Source: Burkholderiales bacterium
GTDB taxonomy: Bacteria; Pseudomonadota; Gammaproteobacteria; Burkholderiales; Burkholderiaceae_D
NCBI GenBank assembly: GCA_016196925.1
Contig: JACPWS010000078.1
Span: 1 to 64,000 of the forward strand
Direction of reading: 5' to 3'
DNA length: 64,000 nucleotides
Below the pieces are notes generated by a model. It had not been told where the DNA came from and searched no databases. It was given only the letters and a program-made list of their open reading frames with translations. The first letter of the stretch is position 1, and each line of letters begins with the position of its first letter. The position numbers and the translations under genes are program-made. Positions 27,711 through 36,492 of this stretch are shown here, piece after piece.

Positions 27711-28592
27711 ATGAAAGCAGTTTCTTCACCACCATTTTCCAGTTTTTCCAGACGGGAACCGGGGCAAGGTCGCGCCCTCGCGCTGGCCGCTCTGGTGCAT
27801 GTGTTGTTGCTGAGTTTTTTGTGGGTAGGCATACGCTGGCAAAATAAGCCAAGCAGCGCGGTCGAGGCCGAGGTGTGGGACATGACGACGCGCGAAGCGG
27901 CGCCCTTGCCGGCTCCGATAGAGGCGCCGCCGGAACCGGCCAGGGAAGCCCCGTCGCCGCCCCAAGTGGAAGAGCTGAAGGAAGACCCGGAAATCGCGCT
28001 GGCGCAAGAAAAAAAGCGCAAGCTGGCGATACAGAAAAAAGAAGAGGAACAGCGGCTGACCGAGCAAAAACGCAAGCTTGAGCTGGAACAGGCGGCGCGC
28101 AAGGAAAAACTGGCCGAGCAAAAGCGCAAGGACGATAAGCAGGCGGCGGAAGACGCGCGCAAAAAGCAGGCCGAGCAAAAGAATGCGCTCGCTAAGGAGC
28201 AGCAGGCGCGCGACAAGATCTTCCAGGAAAACATGCGCCGCCTGACCGGGCAGGCGACCGCCGGCAGCGGCGGCAGCGGTACGGCCGCGAAATCGACCGG
28301 CAATAATCGCGGCGATGCTAGTTATGTCGCCCGCATCGCGGCCAAAGTGCGCTCGAATACCATTTTCAACGTGGTCGATACCGGCGGCAACAACCCCAGC
28401 GTCGAATACCGTATCGACCTATTGCCAGACGGCTCGCTGCGCGGTGCAATACGCAAGCTGAAATCGTCGGGGGTGCCCGGCTTCGATGAAGCGGTGGCGA
28501 AAGGCATAGAAAAATCCGCGCCTTTCCCGCGCGATAAATCCGGCGAAGTGCCGCCCAGCCTGGAGCTGATCTACAAAATGAAGGAAGAGTAA
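27711..28592 (+). CDS. tolA: Cell envelope integrity protein TolA
   Basis: A 293-residue TolA. A short cytoplasmic tail and one TM segment (ALALAALVHVLLLSFLWVG) come first. A Pro/Glu-rich link and a long Lys/Glu/Ala/Gln coiled-coil helix follow (about residues 90-180, e.g. EKKRKLAIQKKEEEQRLTEQ), then a Gly/Ser hinge and a TonB/TolA-like C-terminal domain ending in LELIYKMKEE. TolA spans the periplasm and links the TolQR motor to TolB/Pal. Here it starts a second block, about 9.6 kb downstream of tolR. Confidence 0.95.
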   Translation: MKAVSSPPFSSFSRREPGQGRALALAALVHVLLLSFLWVGIRWQNKPSSAVEAEVWDMTTREAAPLPAPIEAPPEPAREAPSPPQVEELKEDPEIALAQEKKRKLAIQKKEEEQRLTEQKRKLELEQAARKEKLAEQKRKDDKQAAEDARKKQAEQKNALAKEQQARDKIFQENMRRLTGQATAGSGGSGTAAKSTGNNRGDASYVARIAAKVRSNTIFNVVDTGGNNPSVEYRIDLLPDGSLRGAIRKLKSSGVPGFDEAVAKGIEKSAPFPRDKSGEVPPSLELIYKMKEE

Positions 28593-28597
28593 AAACG

Positions 28598-29884
28598 ATG
28601 ATGTCATTCTTAAAGAAAATCGCACTGGGCGCGGTCGCCAGCGCGACGCTGGCCGCAATCATGTCGGCGCCGGCGCAGGCGCAATTGCGGGTCGAAGTGT
28701 CCGGCGTGGGTTCGAACCAGTTGCCGATTGCGATCGCCGCCTTCGCCGATGAAAACCTGGCGCCGCAACAGATCAGCGCCATCATCAAGGACGATCTGGC
28801 GCGCAGCGGCTATTTCAAGATCATCGATACCGGCAGCGTGATGACGGAAACGGCGCCGGTCAACTTTAGCGACTGGAAGTCGCGCGGCGCCGAGGCGCTG
28901 GTGGTCGGCAGCGTGCAAAGGCTGAGCGACGGCCGTTTCGATGTCCGCTATAAATTGCTGGACACGCTGAAATCATCGACTTTATCCGGTTTTGCGCTGG
29001 CCACGCCGCCAACCAACACGCGCCTGACCGCGCACCGCATCGCCGACGATATCTACGAAAAACTGATAGGCGTGCGCGGCGCCTTCGCTACCCGCGTCGC
29101 TTATGTGACCAAGGCCGGCGCCGAATACCGGCTGGAAGTGGCCGACGCCGACGGCGAGGGTACGCAAGTCGCCTTGCGCTCGAACGAACCTATCATTTCG
29201 CCGGCCTGGTCGCCGGACGGCACCAAGGTCGCCTATGTTTCTTTCGAAGCGAAAAAGCCGGTGGTCTATGTGCAAAACCTGGTCACGCGCGAGCGCACCG
29301 TGATCGCGAATTACAAGGGCAGCAACTCGGCGCCGGCCTGGTCGCCGGACGGCGGCAAATTGGCGATCGCCTTGTCGCGCGACGGCCTGACCCAGATTTA
29401 CATAGTGAATGCAAACGGCACCGGTTTGCAAAAGCTGACCAGCAGCAGCGGCATCGATACCGAGCCGCAATTTTCGGCCGACGGTCAGAGCATTTATTTC
29501 CTCAGCGACCGCAGCGGCGGCCCGCAAATCTATCGCATGAGCGCGGCCGGCGGCGAAGCCAAACGCGTCACTTTCAGCGGCAGTTACAATATCACGCCGC
29601 GCATTTCGCCGGACGGCAAGACGCTGGCTTACATCTCGCGCCGCGACAATAAGTTCCAGCTGTATGTGCTGGATCTGGCCAGCGGCCAGGAGCAAAGACT
29701 GTCCGATACCACCAAGGACGAGTCGCCGAGTTTTTCACCGAACGGGCGTTACATCATGTACGCCACCGAATCCGGCCGGCGCGGTTCGCTGGCGGTGGTG
29801 TCGATAGACGGCAAGGTGAAGCAGAAATTGACGGTTCAGGCCGGAGATATACGGGAGCCCACCTGGGGTCCCTTCATGAAATAA
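28598..29884 (+). CDS. tolB: Tol-Pal system periplasmic protein TolB
   Basis: A 428-residue protein: signal peptide ending in APAQAQ, an N-terminal domain (residues about 25-160), and a six-bladed propeller with repeated SPAWSPDGTKVAYVS, SAPAWSPDGGKLA, ISPDGKTLAYISRRD motifs. TolB binds Pal and the TolA C-terminus and moves Pal along the envelope at constriction sites. It is 5 bases from the tolA stop. The start could also be the next codon, since two ATGs are adjacent. Confidence 0.97.
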   Translation: MMSFLKKIALGAVASATLAAIMSAPAQAQLRVEVSGVGSNQLPIAIAAFADENLAPQQISAIIKDDLARSGYFKIIDTGSVMTETAPVNFSDWKSRGAEALVVGSVQRLSDGRFDVRYKLLDTLKSSTLSGFALATPPTNTRLTAHRIADDIYEKLIGVRGAFATRVAYVTKAGAEYRLEVADADGEGTQVALRSNEPIISPAWSPDGTKVAYVSFEAKKPVVYVQNLVTRERTVIANYKGSNSAPAWSPDGGKLAIALSRDGLTQIYIVNANGTGLQKLTSSSGIDTEPQFSADGQSIYFLSDRSGGPQIYRMSAAGGEAKRVTFSGSYNITPRISPDGKTLAYISRRDNKFQLYVLDLASGQEQRLSDTTKDESPSFSPNGRYIMYATESGRRGSLAVVSIDGKVKQKLTVQAGDIREPTWGPFMK

Positions 29885-29927
29885 GCAGTATTTAATAAGC
29901 AGTATTTAACAACCACTAGGAGAAATA

Positions 29928-30461
29928 ATGCGCTTCACATCCCAATCCAAAACCCTGGCCTTGCTGATCTCCAGCGTCGCCCTGATGACCGCTTGCAGCT
30001 CGGTCAAACTCGAAGAAAAAGCTCAGGTCGAAGATAAATCGCCGGTAAAAACCGCCGCGCCGGTCGATACCCGCGCCGTCAATACCGTGGACACCGGTTC
30101 GGTCGACCCGCTGAACGATCCTAAAGGCGTGCTGGCCAAGCGCAGCGTGTATTTCGACTTTGATAGCTACATCGTCAAGGATGAATTCAAGCCGCTGGTG
30201 GAAGCGCACGCTAAATACCTGGTCGTCAACAAGGGTCGCAAGATCCTGATCCAGGGCAATACCGACGAACGCGGCGGCCGCGAATACAACCTGGCGCTGG
30301 GCCAGAAACGTGCAGAAGCCGTGCGTAAAGCCATGGCCTTACTGGGCGTATCCGAAGCGCAGGTCGAAGCGGTTTCCCTGGGCAAGGAAAAGCCAAAAGC
30401 CACCGGCAGCGACGAAGCTTCCTGGGCTGAAAACCGTCGTTCCGACATCGTTTATCAGTAA
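29928..30461 (+). CDS. pal: Peptidoglycan-associated lipoprotein Pal
   Basis: A 177-residue outer-membrane lipoprotein. The signal ends in a lipobox (ALMTACSS). A flexible link precedes an OmpA-like peptidoglycan-binding domain with RSVYFDFDSYIV, GNTDERGGREYNLALGQKRA and NRRSDIVYQ. It anchors the outer membrane to the cell wall and is the endpoint of the TolQRAB system. AGGAG lies 7 bases upstream of the ATG. Confidence 0.97.
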   Translation: MRFTSQSKTLALLISSVALMTACSSVKLEEKAQVEDKSPVKTAAPVDTRAVNTVDTGSVDPLNDPKGVLAKRSVYFDFDSYIVKDEFKPLVEAHAKYLVVNKGRKILIQGNTDERGGREYNLALGQKRAEAVRKAMALLGVSEAQVEAVSLGKEKPKATGSDEASWAENRRSDIVYQ

Positions 30462-30520
30462 TCCCTATGGCGTCGCACTGACGCTTTCTGCACTTGGAAA
30501 GCACGGACTTATTCCGATTC

Positions 30521-30593
30521 CGTCATCCCCGCGAAAGCGGGGATCCACCTCAGTGTTTGATTTACATGGATTCCCGCTTTCGCGGGAATGACG
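30521..30593. repeat. Inverted pair of 27-bp GTCATTCCCGCG-type repeats
   Basis: CGTCATCCCCGCGAAAGCGG and following bases at 30521-30547 are inverted at 30567-30593 with a few mismatches. They form a hairpin between pal and cpoB. It belongs to the same broad repeat class as 43556-43703. It could act as an attenuator within the operon. Confidence 0.75.
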
Positions 30594-30676
30594 TCTTTTG
30601 ATTTAATCTGCGTTTCCCTGGTTATCGGATCGCTTGCGCAGTCCGGTTTTCCGATTTCTTTCCTACTCTGAGCGCC

Positions 30677-31438
30677 ATGAAATTTCCTTCCTTCCGCACT
30701 TCCGTCCTTGCCGCCGCGCTGTTAGTCGCGCTGGCGCCATCCATCGCCAGCGCCGGCTTGTTTGATGATGACGAGGCGCGCAAGGCCATCCTCGATCTGC
30801 GCGCCAAGGTCGATGCGGTCAATGCGCGTCTCGACACCAGGCTCGACACCAAGGCCGACAAGAGCAGCGCACTCGATCTGGCGAACCAGAATGAATTGCT
30901 GCGCGCCGAAATCGCCAAGCTGCGCGGACAGTTGGAAGTGCTGACCAATGACCTGGCCAACACCCAGCGCCGCCAGCAGGATTTTTACGTCGACCTCGAC
31001 AACCGCCTGCGCAAGATGGAGCCCAAGCGCATGACGGTGGACGGCAAGGAAGCGACGGTGGATGTCAACGAGCAGCGCGCCTACGATGCGGCGCTGGCCT
31101 TATTCAAGGCGGCCGATTACAAGAATGCGGCTACAGCATTTTCGAGTTTTATGGCGAACTATCCGCAATCGGCCTTTGCCGGCTCGGCCCAATACTGGCT
31201 GGGCAACTCTTATTACGCGCAGCGCGATTGCCGCGCCACCATTCCGGCCATGCAGCAACTGGTCAAGGCTTATCCCGATCATCCGAAAGCGCCGGACGCG
31301 CTGTTGAACGTCGCCGCCTGCCATACCGAACTGAAGGAAAAAGCGGCCGCCAAAAAAGTGCTGGAAAGTCTGATCACGCAATACCCGGGCACCGAAGCGG
31401 CCGATGCAGCCAAGCACAGGCTGGCGAATCTGAAATAA
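30677..31438 (+). CDS. cpoB: Cell division coordinator CpoB (YbgF)
   Basis: A 253-residue periplasmic protein. It has a signal peptide ending in PSIASA, a coiled-coil trimerisation region (residues about 30-115, LRAKVDAVNARLDTRLDTK and LRAEIAKLRGQLEVL), and C-terminal TPR repeats (YDAALALFKAADYKNAATAF, AQYWLGNSYYAQRD). CpoB couples outer-membrane constriction by Tol-Pal to PBP1B activity. It is the usual last gene of the tol-pal locus; here it is separated from pal by an inverted repeat. Confidence 0.94.
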   Translation: MKFPSFRTSVLAAALLVALAPSIASAGLFDDDEARKAILDLRAKVDAVNARLDTRLDTKADKSSALDLANQNELLRAEIAKLRGQLEVLTNDLANTQRRQQDFYVDLDNRLRKMEPKRMTVDGKEATVDVNEQRAYDAALALFKAADYKNAATAFSSFMANYPQSAFAGSAQYWLGNSYYAQRDCRATIPAMQQLVKAYPDHPKAPDALLNVAACHTELKEKAAAKKVLESLITQYPGTEAADAAKHRLANLK

Positions 31439-31466
31439 GCGGCAAGGAGATTATTCCGCACCGGGA

Positions 31467-31495
31467 TTGACAGAGGGGCTGAAACCCCCTATAAT
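31467..31495 (+). promoter_or_regulatory. Consensus sigma-70 promoter for tRNA-Lys
   Basis: TTGACA (31467-31472) and TATAAT (31490-31495) are both perfect consensus hexamers with the optimal 17-base spacer, 11 bases before the tRNA. The spacer itself contains GGGG-ctgaaa-CCCC. Confidence 0.9.
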
Positions 31496-31506
31496 TTCGG
31501 TCTTTC

Positions 31507-31582
31507 GGGTCGTTAGCTCAGCTGGTAGAGCAGCGGACTTTTAATCCGTTGGTCGCAGGTTCGAATCCCGCACGGCCTACCA
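31507..31582 (+). tRNA. tRNA-Lys (TTT), copy 1
   Basis: A 76-nt cloverleaf. The acceptor arms GGGTCGT and ACGGCCT pair with two G-U wobbles. The D-arm is AGCTCAGCTGGTAGAGC and the anticodon TTT is at 31540-31542 in the loop CTTTTAA. The T-arm has GGTTCGAATCC, and a CCA end is encoded. It sits directly behind a consensus promoter. Confidence 0.98.
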
Positions 31583-31591
31583 CGAATTACG

Positions 31592-31628
31592 AAAGACTTG
31601 GATGCGAGTCCGGGTCTTTTAATTTTTT
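31592..31628 (+). terminator. Intrinsic terminator between the two tRNA-Lys genes
   Basis: AAAGACTTGGA pairs with TCCGGGTCTTT (two G-U pairs) around a 6-base loop, followed by TTTTAATTTTTT. It would cut transcription between the two tRNA copies. Confidence 0.7.
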
Positions 31629-31646
31629 AGCAGTTTCAGCAGTTTT

Positions 31647-31722
31647 GGGTCGTTAGCTCAGCTGGTAGAGCAGCGGACTTTTAATCCGTTGGTCGCAGGT
31701 TCGAATCCCGCACGGCCTACCA
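31647..31722 (+). tRNA. tRNA-Lys (TTT), copy 2
   Basis: Identical in sequence to the first copy across all 76 nt, including the encoded CCA. The 64-base spacer has no convincing promoter, so expression may depend on readthrough of the intervening terminator or on processing of a joint transcript. Confidence 0.98.
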
Positions 31723-31727
31723 AGACA

Positions 31728-31759
31728 AAGGACTCAGGTGAAAGCCTGAGTCCTTTTTT
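31728..31759 (+). terminator. Intrinsic terminator after the second tRNA-Lys
   Basis: AAGGACTCAGG-tgaaag-CCTGAGTCCTT, a perfect 11-bp stem, followed by a run of six T. A strong terminator. Confidence 0.9.
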
Positions 31760-31870
31760 GCATTCGGCTTTTGCAAAACTGAATAAGCTACTGCGCGGCC
31801 CGCTGCCGCTCCTGCACTTGTTCAGCCTTGCGTTATCATCTCCCAATCCCTTCGACTTTTTCCAACGCTT

Positions 31871-32728
31871 ATGAAACAGAAACCGGCCACCAACGACAAG
31901 CACGAAATCCGCCCCGGCCAGTCGGAGGAATTGCTGAAAGAGCTGCACATCCTGACGCGTGACGGCAAGCTGAATCAGGACAGCCGGCGCAAACTGAAGC
32001 AGGTGTATCACCTCTACCAGTTCATCGAGCCGCTGCTGCAAAGCCTGCAGCAGGATCATGACTATGTCACTCTGGTCGATCACGGCGCCGGCAAGTCCTA
32101 TCTCGGCTTCATCCTGTACGACTTGTTTTTCAAGGCGCAGCAGGCGCACAGCAAGTCGCATATCTACGGCATAGAAACGCGCGACGAGCTGGTGCAAAAG
32201 TCGCGCGAACTGGCGCAGCGACTGGGCTTCGCCGGCATGTCTTTCCTGAATCTGTCGGTGGCCGACTCTATCGGCTCGGCGGAATTGCCGGAGCAGATCG
32301 ACATCGTCACCGCCCTGCATGCCTGCGATACCGCGACCGACGATGCCATCCAGTTCGCTTTGAAAAAGAAAGCGAAATTCATGGTGCTGGTGCCGTGTTG
32401 TCAGGCCGAGGTGGCGGCCGAGCTGCGCAAGGCCAAGGGCGAGGCGGTCAGGAATAATCCGCTGTCGGAAATGTGGCGCCATCCCATCCATACGCGCGAA
32501 TTCGGCAGCCAGATCACCAATGTGCTGCGTTGCCTGCAACTGGAAGCGCACGGCTACCAGGTGCGCGTGACCGAGCTGGTCGGCTGGGAGCATTCGATGA
32601 AGAATGAACTGATCATCGCCGAATACAAAAACCTGCCAGCCAAGCGCGCCGCCGAACGCCTGGCCGAAGTGCTGAAGACCACCGGCCTGGATAGCATGCA
32701 GCGGCGTTTCTTTTCTTCCGCCGAGTAA
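31871..32728 (+). CDS. Class I SAM-dependent methyltransferase (METTL25/Methyltransf_32-like)
   Basis: A 285-residue protein. A helical N-terminal part (KLKQVYHLYQFIEPLLQSLQ) precedes a Rossmann-type methyltransferase core: LVDHGAGKSYLGFILYD as motif I, IYGIETRDELVQKSREL as the acidic-loop region, and DIVTALHACDTATDDAI followed by LVPCCQAEVA. The DHGAGKS and PCCQ motifs match the Methyltransf_32 family related to METTL25, for which I know no firm bacterial substrate. Monocistronic, between the tRNA-Lys pair and a repeat pair. Confidence 0.82.
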   Translation: MKQKPATNDKHEIRPGQSEELLKELHILTRDGKLNQDSRRKLKQVYHLYQFIEPLLQSLQQDHDYVTLVDHGAGKSYLGFILYDLFFKAQQAHSKSHIYGIETRDELVQKSRELAQRLGFAGMSFLNLSVADSIGSAELPEQIDIVTALHACDTATDDAIQFALKKKAKFMVLVPCCQAEVAAELRKAKGEAVRNNPLSEMWRHPIHTREFGSQITNVLRCLQLEAHGYQVRVTELVGWEHSMKNELIIAEYKNLPAKRAAERLAEVLKTTGLDSMQRRFFSSAE

Positions 32729-32822
32729 ATGAAAGTCACCAGTGCGTCACAAAAAATGATTAATATCATTTACTCTTTTAATTATTCAGTTCGCTATATG
32801 GCGGATGTCCAAATACTCAGGA

Positions 32823-32920
32823 TATCCCCTCCCTTTCAAGGGGAGGGTTAGGGTGGGGATGGGTTGCCGTAGCAAAGGAAACCCATCCCCCACCCGGCCT
32901 CCCCCTTGAAAGGGGAGGTG
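32823..32920. repeat. Inverted pair of TCCCCTCCC-type hairpin repeats
   Basis: The left arm at 32823-32864 (two sub-hairpins around CCCTTTCAAGGG) is inverted at 32881-32920 with a 16-base gap. It is another copy of the broad intergenic class seen at 16324-16481. The rest of the 257-base gap shows no gene. Confidence 0.7.
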
Positions 32921-32985
32921 AAAACCGCCGTTGCCTGCGGCACGAATAGGCACCCCGCAAACGCCTTTCAGAAAGGATAAAAAAC

Positions 32986-34452
32986 ATGCTGGCCGCCGTC
33001 GATCTCGGTTCCAATAGCTTCCGTTTGCATATAGGCCGTCACGAAGGCGATGCGATCCGCGTCGTCAAAAGCGCGCGCGACCCGATCCGGCTGGCGGCCG
33101 GACTCGACAGCCAGGGCGCGCTGACGCCGGAAGCGATGCAGAAGGCGGTCGCCAGCCTGCGCCGTTTCCGCGAAATTCTGAATGCCTATCCGATCGCCGG
33201 TTTGCGCGCGGTGGCCACCAATACCATACGCATCGCCAGCAATGCGGCCGCCTTGCTGCCGCTGGCCGAAGCCGCGCTGGGCTGCCCCATCGAAGTGATT
33301 TCCGGTGAAGAAGAGGGGCGCCTGATTTACATGGGCGCGGCGAACACCATCGCCGTTCCCGGCGAACGCCGGCTGGTGCTCGATATCGGCGGCGGCTCGA
33401 CCGAAGTGATACTGGGGCGCGGCCAGGAAGTCGTCAAGGTCGAATCGTTCAGCATAGGCACCGTCAGGCACAGCGCCAGTTTTTTTCCCGACGGCAAAAT
33501 CACCGAAGCGGCGTTTGCGGCGGCCATCCTGTCGGCGCGCTCGCAATTCGAAGACGCCGCGCCGCCGTATCAGCCCCGGCACTGGCGCAAGGCCTACGGC
33601 TCTTCCGGTACCATGCGCGCGCTTTCGGAAGCGATAGGCAAAGGCGGCCTGGGCGATGGCCGCCTGACTTTAAAGAGCCTGTACGCGCTCAAGCAATATT
33701 GCCTGCAATGTGCAGACATGCGGCAGCTGGCACTGAACGGCGTCAAGCCGGAGCGGGTCGCGATGGTGGTCGGCGGCCTGGCGATCCTGATCGGGCTGAT
33801 GACGGAATTTCATATCGACGTCTTGCTGACTGTCGACGCCGGCTTGCGCATGGGCGTGATGTGGGACTTGCATGGGCGCGCCACCCAGCGCGACCGGCGC
33901 GAACTGGCGGTGCAGAATCTGGCGACCATGTTTCACGCCGACCTGTCGCGCGCGAACCGCGTGGCCGACATGGTGCGCTCTTTGTACCTGCAACTGAAAC
34001 CGGCGTCGGACGCCTACGTGCGCTTGCTGCACTGGAGCGCCATGCTGCACGAAGTCGGCATGGTGGTGTCGCACACCGGCTACCACAAGCACGGCGCCTA
34101 CCTGATCGAGCACGCCGACCTGGCCGGTTTCACCAGCCGCGAACAAAAAGCGATGAGCCGGCTGATCCTGAGCCAGAAAGGCAATTTGCGCAAAGTCGGC
34201 GACGCCCTGGCCGACCTGGATTTCGCCAAGGCCGTGCTGGCGCTGCGGCTGGCGGTGACCCTGATGCACACGCGCACCGAGCTCGATTTCGGCGATTTCC
34301 GTCTGAAGATGAAAAACCGCATCGAACTGGAAATCCAGCAAGACTGGGCGACGCAGCATCCTACCCTGGCGTTCTGGCTGCAGAAAGAAATCGAAAGCTG
34401 GCGCGAGGTCGGGATCGATTTTTCCGTGAGTAGCAAGACGGCGGTGGCGTAA
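32986..34452 (+). CDS. ppx: Ppx/GppA-family exopolyphosphatase
   Basis: A 488-residue ASKHA-fold phosphatase. LAAVDLGSNSFRLHIGR is the first phosphate-binding motif, ATNTIRIA and ISGEEEGRLIYMG are the family signatures, and LVLDIGGGSTEVILG is the second phosphate loop. The C-terminal half (from about residue 310) has an HD-like helical domain with LLHWSAMLHEVGMVVSHTGYHKH. Enzymes of this family release phosphate from polyphosphate or hydrolyse pppGpp; sequence alone does not separate Ppx from GppA. AGAAAGGA precedes the ATG. No ppk or pstS gene is adjacent. Confidence 0.93.
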   Translation: MLAAVDLGSNSFRLHIGRHEGDAIRVVKSARDPIRLAAGLDSQGALTPEAMQKAVASLRRFREILNAYPIAGLRAVATNTIRIASNAAALLPLAEAALGCPIEVISGEEEGRLIYMGAANTIAVPGERRLVLDIGGGSTEVILGRGQEVVKVESFSIGTVRHSASFFPDGKITEAAFAAAILSARSQFEDAAPPYQPRHWRKAYGSSGTMRALSEAIGKGGLGDGRLTLKSLYALKQYCLQCADMRQLALNGVKPERVAMVVGGLAILIGLMTEFHIDVLLTVDAGLRMGVMWDLHGRATQRDRRELAVQNLATMFHADLSRANRVADMVRSLYLQLKPASDAYVRLLHWSAMLHEVGMVVSHTGYHKHGAYLIEHADLAGFTSREQKAMSRLILSQKGNLRKVGDALADLDFAKAVLALRLAVTLMHTRTELDFGDFRLKMKNRIELEIQQDWATQHPTLAFWLQKEIESWREVGIDFSVSSKTAVA

Positions 34453-34590
34453 GTGGTCGTGCTGAAGTTTTGATGTGGGCAAGCTGACGCGACGTGACCG
34501 GCGCTAATTTGCTTATTTCATAGTATCTACCGCGACCGCGCCGTTCAAACGCAGCGAGCCGCCGCTCAAACCGCCTTTGAAGCAGGAAAA
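34453..34590. other. Intergenic stretch after ppx
   Basis: No gene or clear signal is seen. The whole gap between ppx and the histidine kinase is about 400 bases and is mainly notable for repeat copy C at 34591-34680. A kinase promoter was not identifiable. Confidence 0.4.
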
Positions 34591-34680
34591 CAATATACTC
34601 CCCCCTGATTTTCATTTTTTCAGCCTGTCGTCCGCGTATTTAAAGGCCTTGAAAATATACTAAGGGGGGGTATTTTTTTG
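34591..34680 (+). repeat. Dispersed ~80-bp inverted-end repeat, copy C
   Basis: Begins AATATACTCCCCCC, has TTTTTTCAGCCTGTCGTCCG in the centre and ends AATATACTAAGGGGGGG-TATTTTTTT. It shares the core and right end with copy A. Its left end is inverted relative to the others (TATACTCCCCCC instead of GGGAGTATA). Confidence 0.7.
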
Positions 34681-34857
34681 CCTATGTGGCCGGTTTTTGC
34701 GTCGGCAACTAATTTAAGGCAGACGCCGCGCTTCGTCGCTGTGCCCGGGACTCGCCGGCGGCTGCGGCTGGCCCGCACAAAAATCTGGCATATACTGAAA
34801 CGGCAAGTCCCCCGTTTCTATCGACCTGCCTGAGAATTTCTCGCCCTTGTGATAGCC

Positions 34858-36465
34858 ATGCCACCAATCCGGCTCGATAGCGTTACCCGCAAGATGTTGC
34901 TGCCGCTGGCGTTGGCGAGTATCGCCATGCTGTTGGTGGTGCTGGCCATCCTGTTGCGCCTGCGCGAACACGTCGTGGAAGCGGCGGGCATCGCGACCGC
35001 CAGGGTGGTCGCCAGCCAGATTGTCAACTTGCGTCAGTTCTACACCACCGAAATCGGCGCGCGCGCGCTGCAGTCCGGGATGCAATTGAATTTCGATTTC
35101 GAGAACGACCGGCACACCCTGCCTTTGCCGGCCACCCTGGTCAAGGCCCTGGGGAAAAGCATAGAACGCGACCACCCCGGCATGTCGATCCGCCTGTATA
35201 GCCAATATCCGTTTCCCAACCGCGCCGCCAGCGAACGCTATGATGATTTCGAAATCCGCGCGCTGCAAGCGCTGACGCGTGCTCCCGCCCAAGAGCAATT
35301 CGTCATAGAAAGGCGGAACGGCCGGCGTCTGGTGCGCCTGGCGGTGGCCGACCAGATGCAGGCCGGCTGCGTCGCTTGCCATAATGCGCGCAGCGATTCG
35401 CCCAAGCGCGACTGGAAAATCGGCGATGTGCGCGGCGCGATCGAGATTACCGTGCCGGTCGACCAGATGGAAAGCGAAATCGGCCGCGGTATCTGGAGCG
35501 TGGGGCTGGTGCTGCTGGCCGGCATTTTCGCCCTGGGCAGCGTCGCAACCTTCGCCACCCGGCGCGCCGCGCTCGCCTTGCAAGACTTGAACAGCGAACT
35601 GGAAGACCGCGTCTTGGAACGCACCAGCGATCTGTCGCAAGCGAATGCCAACTTGCATGAGGCGCTGCATCAGATAGAGCGCGCCGAACCGCTGGCGGCG
35701 CTCGGTTCCATGATCGCCGGGGTGGCGCATGAATTGAATACGCCTATGGGCAATACCGCGCTGATGGTCAGCACGCTCAAGGAAAGAGTGGATCAGTTGA
35801 GCGTCGCCCTGGCCGGCAATCAATTGCGCAAGAGCCAGCTGGAAGCCTTCGTCAGCGAGGCCTGCCAGGCCTGCGTGCTATTGCAACGCAACGCCGACCG
35901 CGCCAGCGAGCTGGTGGCCGATTTCAAGCAGGTGGCGGCCGATCAGGTCAGCCTGCGGCGGCGCGAATTCATGCTCGATCAGCTGACCGAGGAGACGCTG
36001 CGCACGATAGCGCCCGGCTACAAACACCGGCCGGTCAGGGTAGTCGCGGCTATTCCCGCCGGCATACGGCTAGACTCTTATCCGGGGCCGCTGGAGCAGG
36101 TGCTCACCAATCTGGTCAATAACGCCGTGCTGCACGGCCTGGATCCGTCGCGTACGCTGACCGTGAACATCGCCGCCACGCTGGCGCCGGATGCGCAGAG
36201 CGTGACATTGACGGTGCGTGACGATGGCCTCGGCATGAGCCAGGAAGTGGCGGCGCAGGTGTTTCAGCCTTTCTTCACCACGCGCCTGGGCCAGGGCGGA
36301 ACCGGGCTGGGCTTGCATCTGGTGCGCAAGCTGGTGCGCGAGACGCTGGGGGGCAGCGTCGCGTTTGAGTCTGCGCCGGGGCAAGGCGCGCGCTTCGAGA
36401 TCGTCTTGCCGCTGGTGGCGCCGCCGCCGGGAGCGAAACTCCCCCCCGCCGCCGGCGAAATTTAA
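34858..36465 (+). CDS. Orphan sensor histidine kinase with DUF3365 haem-type sensor
   Basis: A membrane kinase of about 535 residues. One TM (KMLLPLALASIAMLLVVLAI) leads into a periplasmic DUF3365/Tll0287-like domain that holds GCVACH near residue 170, a CxxCH c-haem site. A second TM (near 215-235), a coiled coil (NSELEDRVLERTSDL), the H-box AGVAHELNTPMGNT (His near 291), an N-box (LTNLVNNAVLHGLD) and a GTGLGLHLV G-box follow. The fold predicts redox or gas sensing (inference from the haem site). No response regulator is adjacent. ATG at 34858 is used; a GTG nine bases upstream is also possible, and neither has a good ribosome binding site. Confidence 0.88.
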   Translation: MPPIRLDSVTRKMLLPLALASIAMLLVVLAILLRLREHVVEAAGIATARVVASQIVNLRQFYTTEIGARALQSGMQLNFDFENDRHTLPLPATLVKALGKSIERDHPGMSIRLYSQYPFPNRAASERYDDFEIRALQALTRAPAQEQFVIERRNGRRLVRLAVADQMQAGCVACHNARSDSPKRDWKIGDVRGAIEITVPVDQMESEIGRGIWSVGLVLLAGIFALGSVATFATRRAALALQDLNSELEDRVLERTSDLSQANANLHEALHQIERAEPLAALGSMIAGVAHELNTPMGNTALMVSTLKERVDQLSVALAGNQLRKSQLEAFVSEACQACVLLQRNADRASELVADFKQVAADQVSLRRREFMLDQLTEETLRTIAPGYKHRPVRVVAAIPAGIRLDSYPGPLEQVLTNLVNNAVLHGLDPSRTLTVNIAATLAPDAQSVTLTVRDDGLGMSQEVAAQVFQPFFTTRLGQGGTGLGLHLVRKLVRETLGGSVAFESAPGQGARFEIVLPLVAPPPGAKLPPAAGEI

Positions 36466-36492
36466 GCCGCTATAGTTACGCCGCTTTTTCCC

